Shown here: piece by piece, positions 54,357 through 64,000 of the stretch
How positions within the stretch are numbered: position 1 is the stretch's first letter
How the letters are laid out: every line of letters starts with the position of its first letter
Source of the DNA: Capronia americana
Lineage: Eukaryota; Ascomycota; Eurotiomycetes; Chaetothyriales; Herpotrichiellaceae
Reading direction: 5' to 3'
Length of the DNA: 64,000 nt
NCBI GenBank assembly: GCA_016110215.1
Contig: JADWQD010000015.1
Span: 186,001 to 250,000 of the forward strand
The notes under the pieces: model-generated
Told to the model about the DNA's origin: nothing
Databases searched by the model: none
Seen by the model: only the letters and a program-made list of their open reading frames with translations
Position numbers and translations under genes: made by a program

Positions 54357-57300
54357 TCATACTGCTCGTTGAGCCATGTGTGCCTTTAAAGCTTCGGCCA
54401 TAGCATTCCTTCCGAGGCGTAAAGCCAAATCAAACGGTGTAACACCTTGTGCATTTCTGATATCTGTATCGATGTCCTTCCTCCTCTTGAGCATGAGGCC
54501 CATTGCGGCCAAATTATTGCGTCTCACTGAAAGATGGAGCGGAGGTTCCATCTTCCGATTTCGAGCGTTAACATCGAGATCCACACGGTCAAGAAGCATC
54601 CTCAGAATGTCAAAGTTTAGACCCTCCACAGCTTCATCCATAGCTCTATCCATAGATAGATGTAGCGCCGTTGATCCGTGCACGTTTTTCGAGTTTACGT
54701 CAACGTCCATTCGTCGAAGCAATTGTTGGACAATACCTGGCTGTCTGGAGTAAACTGCGACACTCAATATGGAATTTCCCGCTCTGTCTCTTGAGTTGAT
54801 ATCAAGATCTTCCCGACGAAGTAGTTGCTCAACTATGGTGACATGACCGAACTGCACAGCCAACATGAGCGCCGAACACCCTTGCTTGTTTCTTGAGTTG
54901 ATGTCGATTCCGTCCCTATCAAGTAATCGTTCCACCACGCCCACATGATTGAACTGCGCAGCTAACATAAGCGCCGAGGATCCTTCATTGTTGCTTGAGT
55001 TGATGTCGAGATCTTCCCGATGAAGTAGTAGTTCCACGATGCTCAGGTTGTCAATAGACGCAGCCAACATGAGCGCCGAAAACCCTTCCTTGTTTCTTGA
55101 GTTGATGTCGATTCCGTCCCGAGTAAGTAGTAGCGCCACTGTTTTCTCGTCCCCTTGGGTAGCAACCAAAGAGAGTGCGGTGTCTCCGCGAGGGTTTTGG
55201 AAATTGATGTCGAGATTCTTCTGTTCAAGCAGTAATTTGACAATCTCTCGTCTCCCAAGGAGGGCAGCAAGCAATAGTGGCGCAGGATGGTCTAACCAGG
55301 TGTCGTTCCGGAGTAAGGCTTCCGCCCGGAGTAAGGCTTCCGCTCCAGCACTTGTATTGACGTCGACGTCTCCGCGTGCCAGCAACAGCCTGACTATCTT
55401 GACCCACTCTTTTCTAATGGCCGTCATGAAAACATACTGTAGACCTCCCACACTGTCGTGCAATAGGAGATCTGGCTGGTTCAGCAGTAGCTCAATCGAT
55501 TCTTGATCTCTGCCGGCTGCTGCTATGGAAATAGGCGCCCATCCAAAAGCATCCGTCACGTGGTTGTTCACTCCACATTGAAGAATGAGACGAAGTAGTT
55601 CGTGATGATGAAGCACGTGAGGCACTACCAGCACCGGACCATAGAATCGACCCTCCAGCTTAAGTGCCTGGCCTTTCGCGAGGAGGGAGTCGAAGAAGAC
55701 CTGGATTTTATCAGAGCTCATCTCTGACGATGGTCGCACGAATTCCTCAATAATCATGCGGAAAAGTGCACCATGCGCGTTGTTCAGGGTCCAGTCCAGA
55801 AATTCCGCGCCCAGTTGAGACCAATGGGATGGGGCCCAAGGAAGCGTGACCAGGGGTACTCTGTCATCTATCAACCGAAGCCACAGATGGTATGCGCCCT
55901 GTTCTCTCTGGTCAAAGCGTCGAGTGTGGAACAGCCAGAAGTCTTTGGCGTAGGCGAGAAACGGATGTTCAGGAGATCTTGCTCCATTGGAACTCTCGGC
56001 TTCGGCAGCGATCTCCTGAAGACGAGCTCCCAGCTCGAAATCCACGTTTTTACGGCTCTTTAAGAGCTTCAACGCAATATTCCTACCTGTGATTCTGGGC
56101 AGGGTATTTCCCACGATATTCGAGGTCATGGTGTGGGGTTGCACGGTTGTTCGATTCTTGGCCCTCGTGAGCTGGGTGTCGAAAATGCCAAGATTGAGAT
56201 ATGTGACGCAAATTTCGCCCATGATGAGATCTGACGTTGACCATGGGACGTGATAGGCGGCAATGGCTGGGTCACCAGACACAGAGGTGATATACTGTTT
56301 GACGCTGTGGTGGGCGAAACGGACCGAGGAATCTTCCTCGTCGACGACTAGAAGGCTGCCACAACCTGCTATGGCTTTGTGGATGTCGTTCACCAACTTC
56401 TTCGGATCCCAGTTTGTTTCCCCCGGTTCAATGCTGATGGCTTCCCGAAGTTCGTCCGTGGTCAGGGGCCTCTGAGCTGCGGCAAGAAGCGCAAACATCT
56501 TCCTACGCAAGTCCGGGTCACATCCTTTCTCCTGGTCTAACTTGTGCAGAATTCGGTCAAAGATTCCCGGCAAATCTCTCGGCAAACACTGCAAGGCGTT
56601 CAGGATTGCTTCGTCAGTGAGCTCGGCGCATATTGATTCCAACTGAAAGACGACCCAAAGAAACCTGCGATACATTAGGGGGTGCGTCTTCAATCGAAAT
56701 CAGAGGAACTCACATCCCTTGACTCCCTTTCAGAAGAGCATCCCTGACGGATAAGATTATGCTTGGGTCACCTAAAACGAGTTTGCCTGTTTTGAGACGG
56801 TCTTCCAGCGCAGTCTGAATGTATTGCGCAATTTCGGGATTCTCGTCCGACAAGGAGAGTTTGTATTGAGGTGGGAGGATTGCACGATACCTTGGGTGCA
56901 TGTCAGGCCGGCTTGAACAGAACACATGGAAGCAGTTGCCAGAAAATAACGCCGTATGTAGGCTTTCCAGCAGCTTGTCCAATTCCCCTTCGGTGCATTC
57001 ATCTAGCCCATCGACAAAAACGAAACAGTGGTGACCCTCCCCAGACAGGAGTGTCAGGAGGTGTGTCACCATCTCATCCTCATCGAACCGGCTTGGGTTT
57101 TTGGAGGCAATGGTGTCGAAAGCCTCTTGGTTCAGGAAACTGAGTAACTGCCTCACAAGGCTGCCAAGTATGGTCCTGGCGTTGAGCGACTCTGCATCGT
57201 CATAGCCGCAGAAAAAGTAGGCGACAAACGCATCCGGATATCTGATAATTGTTTCCTGCACCAAACTGGCCGTGCACACCGTTTTCCCTGACCCGAGTTT

Positions 57301-58212
57301 ACCTGTGCACCATAACACGTTCGGTGAAAGTTCTTCGGCCCATTGCTTATACGCGGCCTGGTCGAAGATCCAAGAGCTTGTTCCCGATTTCCGAGCTCGT
57401 TTCCACGCAGCCTGATGGTTGTAAGTTGAGCATGCATTGAGGATTTGCAATTTTCTTTTCTGGCTCTTGAGTTTTCTGGCTGCTTGGATTTCCTGGGGAG
57501 CTATTATGCTCGACATGGCGGCGCGAAAAGATGAGGCTTCTTTGACCTCATTACTGAGCTCGTGGTGTGATGCCAGTGAGGCCTCCTCACGGATTAAAGC
57601 GGCCAACTCTGCCAACTCCCTCTCGCATGGGCCGAATTCGGTGCGAAAGGGGTTGAGAATGGCCGACGACAACTGAGCGACGAACGGTTTCCTGATGAAC
57701 AGGACGGCCTTCCGGCACACAATGACAATTGTGCAAAAGTAATCACATAGGCCTTTTTGCAATCTGGAAGACTTCGGATACAACAGACCATACTCCTCAA
57801 ATCGGGGACAGGCTCGTCCGACTCTCATGAACAAGGCTGACAGGTTTTCAAAGTATGACGCGAATGAGGACGTGATTTGCAGCGTCATCTTCAATGTACC
57901 CCAGATGGCGCTGGCGAGAAGACACTGGGAGCCGCCAACGAGAATATCGACGACGGTTGAGAACTGCTGGACCGACTCCAACACGCTAGTCAAGCGGGGA
58001 CCAAAACAGCGGCGGCTCCTTCGATGGCTGTTGTTGCGGTCGATGGTAGCAGTGACTTTCATCACATCCGACACGCTAGGCGGCTCTCCCGATCGCATCG
58101 AGCGAAACTCTGCCTTGTCGCTGTCTTGTAGAGTCGCCTCATACTCGGACAGAGCCTGAGCCAGCCTTATTTCCGGCTTCAAGGGAGCGGCGCGGTGAAT
58201 AAGAAGCGCCAT
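54357..58212 (-). CDS. NACHT-ankyrin NLR-like protein
   Basis: Two exons (58212-56714, 56664-54357; 49-bp intron, GTGAGT donor, CTAATG branch) give 1268 residues; the splice restores SQGMFLWVVFQLESI, a conserved block. The N-terminal helical domain (about 70-240) resembles that preceding NACHT in many fungal ankyrin proteins; no HET, patatin or other toxic effector domain is seen. The P-loop is LWCTGKLGSGKTVCTASL (about 303-311) and Walker B FVFVDGLDEC (about 394-404), then the sensor-like VFCSSRPD. A winged-helix region contains LTTDELREAISIEPG and VRFAHHSVKQYI. From about 855 to the end are some twelve ankyrin repeats (SALMLAAQFNHVGVVERLL; REDLDINSRD). Fungal NLRs act in non-self recognition and regulated cell death; the role here is inference. 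Confidence 0.9.
54740..55240. repeat. Near-identical ankyrin-coding tandem units
   Basis: Within the ankyrin region, about 99-bp units alternate between two types, RxGIDINSRNK(E/Q)G and REDLDINS(S/R). The phrase TTTCTTGAGTTGATGTCGAT (plus strand) recurs around 54889 and 55092; GAGTTGATGTCGAGATCTTC-like forms recur around 54791 and 54996. High DNA-level similarity between alternating units indicates recent duplication of a two-repeat block or gene conversion. Confidence 0.75.
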
Positions 58213-59596
58213 GATATCGAATCTCTGGCCGTCGGCACCAATCCATCGCAGGACTATAACATTATTTCTTTAAATGCTTTTAGGAAAATTGAGGAAAGGT
58301 TGCGGGCAGGGCGAAGGTGTTGGAGTGAGGCTGACGCGCCAAGCCTCCACCAGCTGCAGTTCTCGACTTCATGCTGCCCCAAGGCAAATTGTGGACGAAT
58401 CAGGGCCCGCGTCTAGGAACTGCCGCTTGTCTGCCTTGCGTGGCATTGCGACAACCTTGCTCATTGCTTAACGAGATCGAGGAGAAGACTGCAGGAGAGC
58501 CAAAGATGAGTGAGTCGTAAAGATTCGACAATATCGCGAAGATCAATCCGTTGAAGAAAAACACAACGCTGACTGGTGGACATAGCGTGGCCTAAGAGCC
58601 TGCTTCTGAGAGAACGAGAAGCATTTTCGACCGCGTGCCGGGGCACTGAATGGCTGGGCATAAAGATCAAAGCGACAATGGCAGCGAGGAGAAGACGGGG
58701 ACAAGGTGGGGGAGCAGGGCTAGCCATGCAGCCACGTCACGTGGAATCACGTGTATCAAGCTGTTCGGGACACATGCACTCCGCAGTACTCTCTACGCTG
58801 CACCACAAAGACACGACACGCAGGATTCTTTTCCGCCCGTGCCGCACTCTGGCCTTTCTTTACTTCCTTCGCCTTCCCAGTCGTGCCAGTATTCCAAGCC
58901 TGCGCTCCTACAAGAAGTCTCCGACCGGCGCATCACATCAACCCGCCGCGGATGGTCAAGCAAATGGAGCCGTGACCTCGGCATTTGATTCTGGCACTCA
59001 GTTTGTCTGGCGAGTATAGTAAACGAACAGGTAAACAGGTTTATCTCAGCCGCACGGTAGGGAATGAATGCTACTCTTACCGGTGTTGAAAGACTTTGAT
59101 CGAATTTTCAGGGTCAAATGAATCCCTCATAAGAGTACGGATCAATTCTTCCGCCCTGACCAGTCAGTCTATCTGCGTTCCCTCACAGGTCGCGAGAATG
59201 TCGGAGCCAATTATGACGTTCTCGTACCAAGGGATTATCATGGTTCTTTGACCCAATTTTCGGTGCAAACGCCGTTACGGCTGCCGGCATGAGGACGACG
59301 AAGAGGTTGAAGAACGAAGAGAGAGTAGAAAGAATCCCACCTATCCGAGCCCAACGAGCCTAAGGCCAAGGAAGCCCAGGTGTTGCAGTTTGCGTGGAAT
59401 AATTATGGTGAACTGGTCGCTGGGGCGCTGTTAGGTGCGCTCGATGAGAGCGAGACCCTTGCAGTTCACAGCAGGAACAAGTCTGGCTTTTGCTACCGAA
59501 AACTACCATAATATCCAACCCAGTTACATACCTCGCCACGCGAAATTCTGTCAAAGTACACGAACTTGCCTCAGCAAGCAGCACCCACAACTTGAG
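58213..59596. other. Intergenic region upstream of the NLR-like gene
   Basis: 1.38 kb between two minus-strand genes. It contains a G-box/E-box cluster. The largest ORF (58576-59019, 147 codons, plus) has no domain and is basic and low in structure, so it is not called as a gene. Confidence 0.45.
58732..58753. promoter_or_regulatory. Clustered CACGTG / CRE-like sites upstream of the NLR-like gene
   Basis: CCACGTCACGTGG at 58732-58744 is an inverted repeat that combines an ACGTCA (bZIP/CRE-like) half with an E-box (CACGTG at 58738-58743). A second CACGTG lies at 58748-58753, one helical turn away. The group is about 520 bp upstream of the NLR ATG. Binding by bZIP or bHLH factors is inference. 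Confidence 0.5.
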
Positions 59597-61370
59597 CTAC
59601 CGGCCGATGTATTTGAGCTCCAACTTGCGGAGGATGGGATAGAGAATCGCCACACAGACTAGGACGATGTAATTGCCAACGTCTCCACCATATGCACCGA
59701 TTGGTTTGGCAGCCGGCCCAATGAACTGAGACGCGGAGATGTCAGTATTGTCGGTCTCCAAGTAAGGGAGCAGGAAACATACCCAAGTTTGACACATGCC
59801 GATAAAGGCAACGCCGATCCCAGCGGCCAGAGTGGTACATCCAGCCAGACCCAATGGCATACGGTCCTTATCCTGCCATCCCTCCAGATCGTAGCCAATC
59901 TTGGGCCGGAAATAAAATGTCTCGATGGCTAGGACGAGTCCGAAACAGATCGTCCAGTATCCAATCAAGCTCAATGCATTGCTGATAATGCTATGGAGCA
60001 CGTGTCTACCACCCCAGGCCAAACCGAGACTGATGGCGGCGAGCACAGTATTCCATATAAATCGAGGGACAGCCATGCAGTATCGGCTCCAGAGCTGGAT
60101 CGACAGTGAAGAAGAGTAGAGGATGGCAACTTCGTTACCGACTGCAAAAGACGGGCGTGTCAGCAAGCATTGCTTCTCAAACAGCAAATGGAAGAGTATG
60201 TGAGACTGGGGCCGAACGTACTGAACGACAAGGTGTACATGACACCGACAAACTTTGCAAATCCCGAAGGATGCATGGTCCTCACGATCAGCGCACCAAA
60301 GCCACCGTGATCGTAAACCTCTGCCATTGCCTCGTTGCTGTTGACGATGCCACCCAGGAGATTACCAAGTATGGTCACAAAGATGGTTGGAAACGTCAAT
60401 CCAATCCAAGTTAGAGAGAACAGCATCCACTTGTTGGTATTGGTCGGGTAATGGATGTAATAGTCCCCGGACATGGAGCACCAGGCCGCCGCTGCGCCGA
60501 AAATGATGGCAAAGTACGACAGCGCCGATCCCGTGTCGTCGAGCCCGGTAAGGTATGACTTTCCCGGCGTGGGCGAGAAGTATCGGCTGGCCAAACCGTA
60601 CTCACAGCAAAGGAGGACGAAGATCAAGATCCAACCCACTGACTCATACAGGTGGATGATCCGGAAGCCGAAGAATGAAATGGCGTATGAGGCGACCAGG
60701 ACGATGATAATTCCGGCAACGTCGCTGATGGTATCATCGCTCACTGCCCTCAAGAGCTGGCCGGCCACAATGCAATTGATCGTGCCGAACCCGACATTGA
60801 CACAGATGTTCAGGAAGCCGCAGATCTTGGATCCGAAGATGCCAAAGGCAAACCGGGAAGCTGCGATTTGGCGAAGGCCCAAGGCCGGGCACAGAGTGGC
60901 CGTGAACGCAGGCACCATGGAGCCCGTTGCCGTCGCCACCACCGTTAGGCCGATGGACTTGCTGACCGAGAGGCCGAAGATAGGTCCCAGCATTCCCAGA
61001 CTGAGGTATCCCGGCGACATGAGCATTGTGAACCAAAGCAGCATCATCTTCCTGCAGTGTTAGTCCAGACTCTCTCTTCGAGATGGGATCCTCATCAGGG
61101 GGCACAAGCTTCACATACGTTGGCAATATGGGGAGGACGTCGTTGGCTGTCAGGGATTCTTTCCGCGCCCATGCCCTCAACCTTGAGTTTGCGATCCATC
61201 CACACCTCGACTTCGCGCAGCTTGCGGAGGACCGAATTGCCCTCTCGAATCTTGATGACATCGAGCTCGCCGCGGCCCAGGTGCGGCGCTGTGTTCTCGA
61301 CGACGCCGCTCTCGAGCGATGCGGGAGCCTCTTTCACCACCGCATCCTCTTTGGGTTTGTAGGTATCCAT
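59597..61370 (-). CDS. NCS1 purine-cytosine permease (FCY2/FcyB type)
   Basis: Four exons give 521 residues: 61370-61119, 61047-60222, 60141-59783 and 59725-59597. Donors are GTATGT, GTACGT and GTATGT. The last intron (59782-59726) is 57 bp and in frame, so it could be read through; it is called because splicing restores GMCQTW|FIGPAAKPIGAYGGDVG, the family sequence. The cytosolic N-terminus ends in RRPPHIAN. Helix 1 (MMLLWFTMLMSPGYLSLGML) and the substrate-pocket segments SRFAFGIFGSKICGFLNI and SMSGDYYIHYPTNTNK follow, with about 12 hydrophobic helices in all. The protein should import adenine, guanine, hypoxanthine or cytosine with protons at the plasma membrane. The neighbouring divergent purine deaminase supports a purine-salvage role. 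Confidence 0.92.
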
Positions 61371-62306
61371 GACGGACTGGATGATAGGTGATCGGGCCCG
61401 ACTTGACCACTTCCTTGTCCACCAGCACGCTTTGTGTTGCCTCCAAAGAGGTGCAGGGACGTTTATGTATCCCAGGTCGAGGCGCGCTATAACCACCTAC
61501 GCGATAAAGATAAAGTAAACCACCATCGGCCAACACCGCGACACAGTCTAACACCAAGTCCATCCAACATATACCTAAATGTGGATAGTGAAAGGCTGAT
61601 GAGAAGGGGGAGAAGCGTGGCGGAATTGCTCCCTGCTGCCCTACCTCTAGTACCGCGGTAAAACCCATCATGATAAAGCGATGGAGGATCCACAAAGCAT
61701 CCACCACCAGCCTTGAGGAGTCCCGACTCGGGCCAATAGCGCAGTGCGAATCGTCTCTTCTCCATTGACAAGTCGGCACGAAACGGGGAGAACGACTTAT
61801 CTTAACATTTGCTTATCCGTACCTCCCTTGGCGACCATGCCCGGATAGGCTATTGTGTGCGTCGGAGTGTGCTCTATCAGAGAAGCTTAGGAACAGCCTT
61901 CGCCAGTCCGGACATAAGCAGGTCGCGGGAATGGTCTGAGCCTTGACACGTCGAATCTGATGGTCGGCGCGGATATCGCTGAGTCTTAGGGAGCCACGTC
62001 TGGACCCTGACCACACCCCTCCGTTCCGACATGAAGGAGGGGATTCAAGTGGGTGCGTCTCAGATACGGAGAACAGTCTCCCATCATCGACGGAGATGCG
62101 CTCAATGCATTGCACGGACGCCACGTGTTCCCGTGCGGCCCTTCAAGGTAAGCTGCACCACGACGAGTACTCTAAGAGGTGGACACAAGAGCCTTATTCT
62201 TCTCTCCGACTTCCTGAATACTCTTCTGCACAAGGCACTTCCTGAACACTCTTCTGCACACGGGACTTCCTGAACACGCTTGTGCCCAAAGTAATTGCAC
62301 ATCGCC
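61371..62306. promoter_or_regulatory. Divergent promoter between purine permease and purine deaminase
   Basis: 936 bp between the two ATGs. A three-unit 28-bp tandem repeat occupies the deaminase leader (62209-62292). No other gene is supported; open frames on the minus strand are extensions of non-coding sequence. Confidence 0.45.
62209..62292. repeat. Three 28-bp tandem repeats just before the deaminase ATG
   Basis: Units start at 62209, 62237 and 62265, each beginning ACTTCCTGAA(C/T)AC. Units 1 and 2 differ at only a few positions; unit 3 is more diverged in its second half. The array ends 14 bp before the ATG at 62307, so it lies in the leader or core promoter. Confidence 0.9.
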
Positions 62307-63425
62307 ATGGGATCCTATGAAGAATTCACGCCGATCAAGGAGCGCAAGGCGATCCGGGACGAACTGCTCGCCAGCGATGACTACCCCTTCATCCAAGCAC
62401 TGCCCAAGGTGGAATTGCACCTGCACATCGAGGGGACGCTCGTGCCAGAGCTGCGATGGAAGTTCGCGGAGCGCAACAACCTCACGCTCACGAGCCCACG
62501 CACCGGCCAGACGTACGCGAGCCTGGAGCACCTGAAATCCGAAGTCGAGACCTTCACCTTCTTCGAGGCCTACTACGACGGCTTCAACGTCCTCCTGACG
62601 AAGCAGGACTACTTCGACCTGGCCATGAACTACTTCGAGCGCGCGGCGGCCATGAACGTGCGGTACGTCGAGATCTTCTTCGACCCCCAGGGCCACACGA
62701 ACCGGGGCGTCTCGTGGGAGACGTTCATGTCCGGGTTCAAGGAGGCCGCCACAAAAGCCGAGCAGGAGTTGAACGTCAAGGCCAAGTGGATCATGTGCAT
62801 CCTCCGCGACTGGTCGGCCGAGTCGGCCATGCAGCACTACGAAGCCGCGCTGGCGTACCGCGACGACATGATCATCGGCCTGGGCCTGGACTCGGACTCG
62901 TACAAGCTGCCGCCATCGTTGTTCGAGGCCGTGTGGTCGCGCGCCCGCGCCGATGGCTTCTTCAAGTTGACCGCGCACTGCGACGACGGCGCCAAGGAGG
63001 ACGTCCACGAGCACATCCGCGAGACGGCCTGCAGCATGGGCGGCTCCGGCGCCGACCGCATCGACCACGGCATCAACGCCGCCGACAAGCCCGAGCTGGT
63101 CGAGCTGATCAAGCGGCGTGGCTTGGGCCTGACGCTGTGCCCGTGCGCATACCTGCGCCACCAACCCGCCGAGCCCATGTACCGCAAGATCGCGCTGCTG
63201 TACAAGGCCGGCGTCAAGTGCATGATCGGCAGCGACGACCCGGCGTACATGGACGACAATTGGCAGGTCAACAACATGCTGCTCGTCAAGGCCAAGTGCG
63301 GCTTTAGCAACGAGGACATGACGAACTTGGCCAGGAATGCCGTCGACATGTGTTGGGGCCCGCCGGAGTTGAAACAGGCCATTTATCAGGAAATCGACCA
63401 AGTATGGGAGAAGTACAAGAAGTGA
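62307..63425 (+). CDS. Adenine/adenosine deaminase (AAH1-like)
   Basis: Intronless, 372 residues; ATG in CGCCATGGG context. All metal and catalytic motifs are present: KVELHLHIEGTL (HxH zinc ligands), FKLTAHCDDG (third zinc His), SGADRIDHGI (catalytic His), and CMIGSDDPAY (zinc Asp). The IEGTL and HCDD variants (rather than the DGS and HAGE of classical adenosine deaminase) point to the adenine deaminase or fungal ADA-like group. The third-position bases are strongly G/C, which produces long mirror ORFs on the other strand. The enzyme converts adenine to hypoxanthine (or adenosine to inosine) in purine salvage. It is divergent from the purine permease, forming an import-and-use pair. Confidence 0.93.
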   Translation: MGSYEEFTPIKERKAIRDELLASDDYPFIQALPKVELHLHIEGTLVPELRWKFAERNNLTLTSPRTGQTYASLEHLKSEVETFTFFEAYYDGFNVLLTKQDYFDLAMNYFERAAAMNVRYVEIFFDPQGHTNRGVSWETFMSGFKEAATKAEQELNVKAKWIMCILRDWSAESAMQHYEAALAYRDDMIIGLGLDSDSYKLPPSLFEAVWSRARADGFFKLTAHCDDGAKEDVHEHIRETACSMGGSGADRIDHGINAADKPELVELIKRRGLGLTLCPCAYLRHQPAEPMYRKIALLYKAGVKCMIGSDDPAYMDDNWQVNNMLLVKAKCGFSNEDMTNLARNAVDMCWGPPELKQAIYQEIDQVWEKYKK

Positions 63426-63468
63426 GGCTGAGGCAGAGGCAGGAGGGGGGCGGGAAGAGTACCGATTC

Positions 63469-63660
63469 GCATTATATCCAGGTGGATTAGAGAGATGCTT
63501 GAAAAATGTCATGCAGTGTGCTTATCTCGTTATCTTTGTCTTCCTATCATCCTAGAATGGGAAAAGAAGAGCACCAACTAGCATTAAATCCGGGTGGATT
63601 AGATAGATGCTTGAAAAATATCATGCAGTGTGCTTGTCATCATCATCATCCTAGAATGAG
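63469..63660. repeat. Direct duplication of about 80-90 bp in the deaminase 3' flank
   Basis: Copy 1 (63469-63561) and copy 2 (63581-63660) share GCATTA(T/A)ATCC, GGTGGATTAGA, AGATGCTTGAAAAAT, TCATGCAGTGTGCTT and a common end ATCATCCTAGAATG, with copy 1 carrying extra bases before that end. Copy 2 runs into the last codons of the adjacent minus-strand gene, whose stop is at 63646-63648. Confidence 0.85.
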
Positions 63661-64000
63661 AGAGCCCGTGAATGACCCCGCGGTGATGGAGTCATGATAC
63701 TCGCCACTCTTCCAGGCCATCTCCAGCGTCGTGGCCGCGACCTGGAACTGCCTACACCCGGAGGCCCGCAGCATGGTGTGCAAGAACTGGATCAACAACT
63801 GCCGCCGCCGCCCCCGCTCGTCGCCATCATCGGGATCTTCGAGCCACAGCCCGGCCTGGAAGAGAGGCCACAGAGACGCGTGACTCCAGGCGTCGGGCCG
63901 CCTCGATGCTCGCGCCGGTTGAAGCGCTTGCTCCACCAGCTCGCGCGTGTCGACGCTCACCGTTGTCGCCGCGTCGCCTGCGCCCTGTTGTTGATGCAGT
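63646..64000 (-). CDS. Partial fungal transcription factor, C-terminus only
   Basis: The frame stays open to the right edge of the window (at least 117 residues); the gene is cut by the window and its start lies beyond 64000. The visible part (WSHASLWPLFQAGLWLED, then RRRQLLIQFLHTMLRASG and FQVAATTLEMAWKSGEYHDS) is the typical end of Fungal_trans_2 regulators: a WPLFxAG helix and an arginine-rich helix before a final VxxAxxxLExxW helix. The last five codons lie in the duplicated 80-bp element, so the tail may have been altered by that duplication. It is convergent with the deaminase; the stops are 220 bp apart. Confidence 0.72.
   Translation of the reverse strand, partial: LHQQQGAGDAATTVSVDTRELVEQALQPARASRRPDAWSHASLWPLFQAGLWLEDPDDGDERGRRRQLLIQFLHTMLRASGCRQFQVAATTLEMAWKSGEYHDSITAGSFTGSLILG

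Noticed and set aside
56665..56713. Apparent stop codon splitting the NACHT-ankyrin gene in two
   Set aside because: It is a 49-bp intron with GTGAGT donor, CTAATG branch site and CAG acceptor; splicing restores the conserved GMFLWVVFQLES block, so the gene is not broken.
58576..59019. 147-codon plus-strand open frame upstream of the NLR-like gene
   Set aside because: Basic low-complexity sequence with no motif and overlapping alternative frames; no supporting promoter signal.
62172..63512. 446-codon open frame on the minus strand opposite the deaminase, plus a 283-codon frame on the plus strand
   Set aside because: Both mirror the strongly G/C-biased third positions of the deaminase. The minus-strand frame begins outside the gene and has no domain pattern.
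1..64000. CRISPR arrays, operons with ribosome-binding sites, riboswitches
   Set aside because: The window is eukaryotic nuclear DNA with spliceosomal introns; the short tandem repeats seen lack CRISPR spacing and cas genes.

Overview
This window is nuclear DNA of a filamentous ascomycete (Pezizomycotina). Most genes carry short introns of about 47-120 bp with GT..AG ends and CTAAC/CTGAC-like branch points. The gene set is typical of moulds: Zn2Cys6 regulators, heme-thiolate peroxidase, psi-factor oxygenase, NACHT-ankyrin protein, ceramide glucosyltransferase, RTT109 and VTC. Gene content and protein style fit Eurotiomycetes, possibly a black-yeast lineage (Chaetothyriales), but that placement is inference. 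All exon models were built by eye from splice consensus, reading frame and family alignment. In every multi-exon model the exon lengths add up to a whole number of codons.

Layout. 0-5 kb: a membrane-tailed NUDIX hydrolase and a VTC2/VTC3-type polyphosphate polymerase subunit, divergent. 6-10.6 kb: a fungal regulator and an MFS sugar transporter sharing one promoter. 10.9-16 kb: a membrane-anchored aspartic-protease-fold protein that seems to have lost both catalytic aspartates, then histone acetyltransferase RTT109. 16-24.5 kb: a Q/M-rich unknown, a WW-domain protein, ceramide glucosyltransferase, a Tubby-like-fold candidate and a Zn2Cys6 regulator whose zinc cluster is assembled through a 20-nt microexon. 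24.5-27.5 kb: a gene-poor stretch. 27.5-37 kb: housekeeping and trafficking genes (DPM1, TRAPPC12, a PAQR receptor, an unknown helical protein, a secreted Ser/Thr-rich protein, VPS35). 37.5-48 kb: a chloroperoxidase-family peroxidase divergent from a very long dioxygenase-P450 fusion, a small repeat protein and a secreted beta-lactamase-fold hydrolase. 48-58 kb: two more regulators and a NACHT-ankyrin NLR-like protein. 59.6-63.4 kb: a purine-cytosine permease and an adenine/adenosine deaminase, divergent. The C-terminus of another regulator runs off the right edge.

Working relationships. Three divergent pairs look functional: regulator plus sugar transporter; peroxidase plus fatty-acid dioxygenase (oxylipin chemistry); purine permease plus purine deaminase (import and salvage). 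The most unusual object is the dioxygenase-P450 fusion at 39-43.5 kb. It has a charged coiled-coil-like insertion of about 135 residues inside the peroxidase domain, a P450 domain without its heme-thiolate cysteine, and a cysteine-paired C-terminal tail. The NACHT-ankyrin gene carries ankyrin repeats that are very similar at DNA level, a sign of recent duplication or homogenisation.

Limits: no similarity search, splice evidence or expression data were available. No tRNA, rRNA, CRISPR array or intact transposon was recognised.
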